Source: Clostridium sp. OS1-26
Lineage (GTDB): Bacteria > Bacillota > Clostridia > Clostridiales > Clostridiaceae
Length of the DNA stretch: 64,000 nucleotides
Assembly (NCBI RefSeq): GCF_030915445.1
Contig: NZ_CP133264.1
Location: 5,365,208 to 5,429,207 of the forward strand
Reading direction: 5' to 3'
Position 1 is the stretch's first letter. Every line of letters begins with the position of its first letter. The notes under the pieces were generated by a model that was not told where the DNA came from, ran no database searches, and saw only the letters and a list, made by a program, of their open reading frames with translations. This document shows, in pieces, positions 61,976 to 64,000 of the stretch. A program made the translations under genes and the position numbers.

Positions 61976-64000
61976 TTAGTTTTTTACTGCGTTTTTCAAA
62001 TCATATAATTGTCCTGAATTTCCTCCAGGTCCACCAAAATTCTGTCTTACTAAATTAGAATCTTTGTTAGTTCCTTCATTTGAATCCTTCCATTCACTTT
62101 CTGGAACGATAGTACCATTTTTTTGAACCCAACTCATAATGTCTTCATCAGAGCCTCTTCCGCCCATGCCTCCTGTGAGCACATATCTTACTTCACCTTT
62201 CTTAACTAGCTCTTTAAATTGATCTAAAGTAAGTATTTTGTCAGATCCTGAAAAACCTCCAAGGGCCATTACAGACTCACCAGTATTAACTATTATATCT
62301 TGTGCACTGCCAGCAGATGAAACCACAAGCAGATATTTTTCATTTGTTTTGTGGCTTTTTAAGAATTCAATTAATTTCGTATTGTTATTATTAGGACCAC
62401 TACCTCCACCAAAGTTATTTCTCTGTCCGCTGGAAAGAAGCTCTAGTCCAGCTGAAGGAGTAACCGCGCTTAGCTTATGTGATATAGGGGTACTTGCACC
62501 AATAAGTGGAGTTACTAAAGTTCCTATTAGAGCAATGCTCACCAATGCCTTACTTAACTTCATTTCCTTACTTTTATTTAGATCAGTGTTGTTATCTTCA
62601 GTAATGTGTTTTTTCGCTTTTACTACATTTATTATATTCCATATAGCAAGTGCAGCTGAGGCTGTAAAGCACAGAATTAATGATGCTATGATTATAGTCC
62701 TTATAGTAGTAGATATACTATTATAGAAATAGGATAGCATTAATAATTGTGTCAATCCTTCTAATACAAAGGATACTGGTAAAATCCAAGACTTCCAACC
62801 ACCTTCTTTATGCAATTCGCACATTGCTGTAACTCCTATTCCAGTTAAGGCAGCAATTGGTGGTGCCATCATAGTTAAATAATATGGGTGAAACAATCCT
62901 TTTGTAAAACTAAAGTATATAAATTCAGGTGCTAACCAAACACTCCACAATACTAATGCCAACTTTCTTTTATTATCAAAAGGAAATTTTAGTTTTTCCT
63001 TTATTGTTGCTGCTGCAAACCCCAATATAGCAAGTGGTAAGAACCAAACTATTTGATCCGATAAAACATTTTTAGAAAACAATCTTGTTATTCCTGATGG
63101 TGTTTCTCCTCCAAAAGATCCTGCCAGTCCACCTTGACCTCCTCTTGATCCGTCGCCAGTACCTCCTCCACCTGGTGGCTGCATATTTCCATTACCTTGT
63201 CCTGATCCTCTTTGACCTTGATCATCTTTATTTGAAAAATCTCCTGGCACACCTTGTCCCTGATTACCATCTTGAGGACCTGATGGCATTCCTTGACCTA
63301 AATTTTCTTGTGTGGCACTGGAAGTTGCATCAACACCCTCTTTAGATTGATTTTGCCCTTCTTTCATTTCTCCATCCATTTGTCCTCTGCCACCAGCGGT
63401 TTTATTTCCGCCAATAATTCTTTCTAGTCCGTTGTGTCCTAATATAAGTTCCTTAACTGTATTATTAGTACTACTTCCCACAAAAGGTCTATTTGCTGCA
63501 GGTACTGAATCCACAATTAAGGCCCAGGAGAAGGATACCGCTAATAGAACAACCGTTGCAGAAGCAAGATGTATTATTCTCTTTTTGATAGATACTGCTG
63601 AAGAAAGAAGATATGTTATATATAAAGCTGGTGCTACCATATAAGCCTGCAGCATTTTTATATTAAAGCCAACTCCCACGAGAGCTAAACTTATTATAAT
63701 ATACTTAACTTTTCCTTTTTCTGCTGCTATCGAAATGGCCCAGCAAGCAAATAATAGAGTTACCACAAGTAAGTTATCTATCGTATTACTTCTGCTTGCT
63801 GCTACAAACACTGGGGTCACAGCAAGGCATAATGCTGAAATCAAACCTGCTGCGATTCCAAAGGATCTTTTAACAAGATAATATATAAGCCAAACTGAAA
63901 TCACTCCAGCAAGAGCCTGTGGTAAAAGTATACTCCACCCACTAAAGCCAAATATTTTAGCTGATATAGTTTGTATCCAAAATCCTAATGGTGGTTTGTC
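61976..64000 (-). CDS. Family 39 membrane glycosyltransferase, N-terminus outside window
   Basis: The frame is open to the right edge and includes DKPPLGFWIQ, the catalytic-region signature of family 39 (PMT/ArnT-like) glycosyltransferases, so the true start is beyond 64000. About ten membrane helices are visible. Between two of them is a long Gly/Gln/Asp-rich insertion (about residues 160-265 of the visible part, with GGGGTGDGSRGGQGGLAGS). A soluble C-terminal domain contains GSGPNNNNTKLIEFLKS and FGGPGG. Low-GC Firmicutes carry such proteins (YkcB-type) next to two-component systems. It likely transfers sugars from polyprenyl carriers outside the membrane. Confidence 0.85.
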   Translation of the reverse strand, partial: DKPPLGFWIQTISAKIFGFSGWSILLPQALAGVISVWLIYYLVKRSFGIAAGLISALCLAVTPVFVAASRSNTIDNLLVVTLLFACWAISIAAEKGKVKYIIISLALVGVGFNIKMLQAYMVAPALYITYLLSSAVSIKKRIIHLASATVVLLAVSFSWALIVDSVPAANRPFVGSSTNNTVKELILGHNGLERIIGGNKTAGGRGQMDGEMKEGQNQSKEGVDATSSATQENLGQGMPSGPQDGNQGQGVPGDFSNKDDQGQRGSGQGNGNMQPPGGGGTGDGSRGGQGGLAGSFGGETPSGITRLFSKNVLSDQIVWFLPLAILGFAAATIKEKLKFPFDNKRKLALVLWSVWLAPEFIYFSFTKGLFHPYYLTMMAPPIAALTGIGVTAMCELHKEGGWKSWILPVSFVLEGLTQLLMLSYFYNSISTTIRTIIIASLILCFTASAALAIWNIINVVKAKKHITEDNNTDLNKSKEMKLSKALVSIALIGTLVTPLIGASTPISHKLSAVTPSAGLELLSSGQRNNFGGGSGPNNNNTKLIEFLKSHKTNEKYLLVVSSAGSAQDIIVNTGESVMALGGFSGSDKILTLDQFKELVKKGEVRYVLTGGMGGRGSDEDIMSWVQKNGTIVPESEWKDSNEGTNKDSNLVRQNFGGPGGNSGQLYDLKNAVKN

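Overview
The window looks like chromosomal DNA of an anaerobic, spore-forming, low-GC Firmicute, most probably Clostridium sensu stricto. The evidence is strong A+T bias, purine-rich Shine-Dalgarno sites with frequent TTG/GTG starts, a glycyl radical enzyme with its activase, an exosporium-type collagen-like protein, an S-layer-homology protein, OmpR-type two-component systems and a large SRP RNA of the Bacillus/Clostridium type. Species cannot be fixed from sequence reading alone.

Layout. (a) 1-517: tail of a Bce-type FtsX permease. (b) 597-20301: a minus-strand gene train of about 20 kb holding a multi-protein system. It contains three zinc-ribbon TRAFAC-type GTPases, two GAP1-like GTPase-associated proteins, one tubulin/FtsZ-like protein of 1135 aa, a large partner protein, two membrane-anchored von Willebrand A proteins, two related beta-rich proteins, a small membrane protein and a zinc-ribbon/YARHG membrane protein. 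This is the most unusual content of the window. (c) 20.7-28.3 kb: a secreted protein, an ABC exporter with its own two-component system, and a GGDEF/EAL protein. (d) 28.4-34 kb: a glycosyltransferase remnant, a cysteine-rich collagen-like protein, a lipoprotein and a Lon-like protease. (e) 34-42 kb: a soluble chemotaxis-type receptor, a glycyl radical enzyme with its activase, and a SWI2/SNF2 helicase. (f) 42.2-42.8 kb: SRP RNA and a second possible structured RNA. (g) 42.9-47.5 kb: a visibly GC-richer, probably acquired cassette (C45 acyltransferase-like hydrolase, rifampicin-phosphotransferase-like enzyme, TetR regulator with palindromic operators). (h) 47.7-64 kb: an HD-GYP-like protein, two more two-component systems, secreted and cell-wall proteins, a membrane MutS-like ATPase, HutD, GalU and a family 39 glycosyltransferase that runs off the right edge.

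How region (b) may work (inference). Both vWA domains are predicted to face outward, while the GTPases, the GAP1 proteins and the tubulin-like protein are cytoplasmic. This fits an envelope-sensing or membrane-remodelling machine in which GTPase switches control a tubulin-like polymer. Two parts of the operon carry the same triad (GTPase, GAP1-like protein, beta-rich protein), so a module has been duplicated and has diverged.

Caution on quality. At least nine genes are broken by single small indels, mostly one base in an A or T homopolymer, and one further hidden frameshift conceals the C-terminus of an operon protein. So many in unrelated genes points to uncorrected homopolymer sequencing errors rather than real decay. 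The 'pseudogene' calls should be read in that light.
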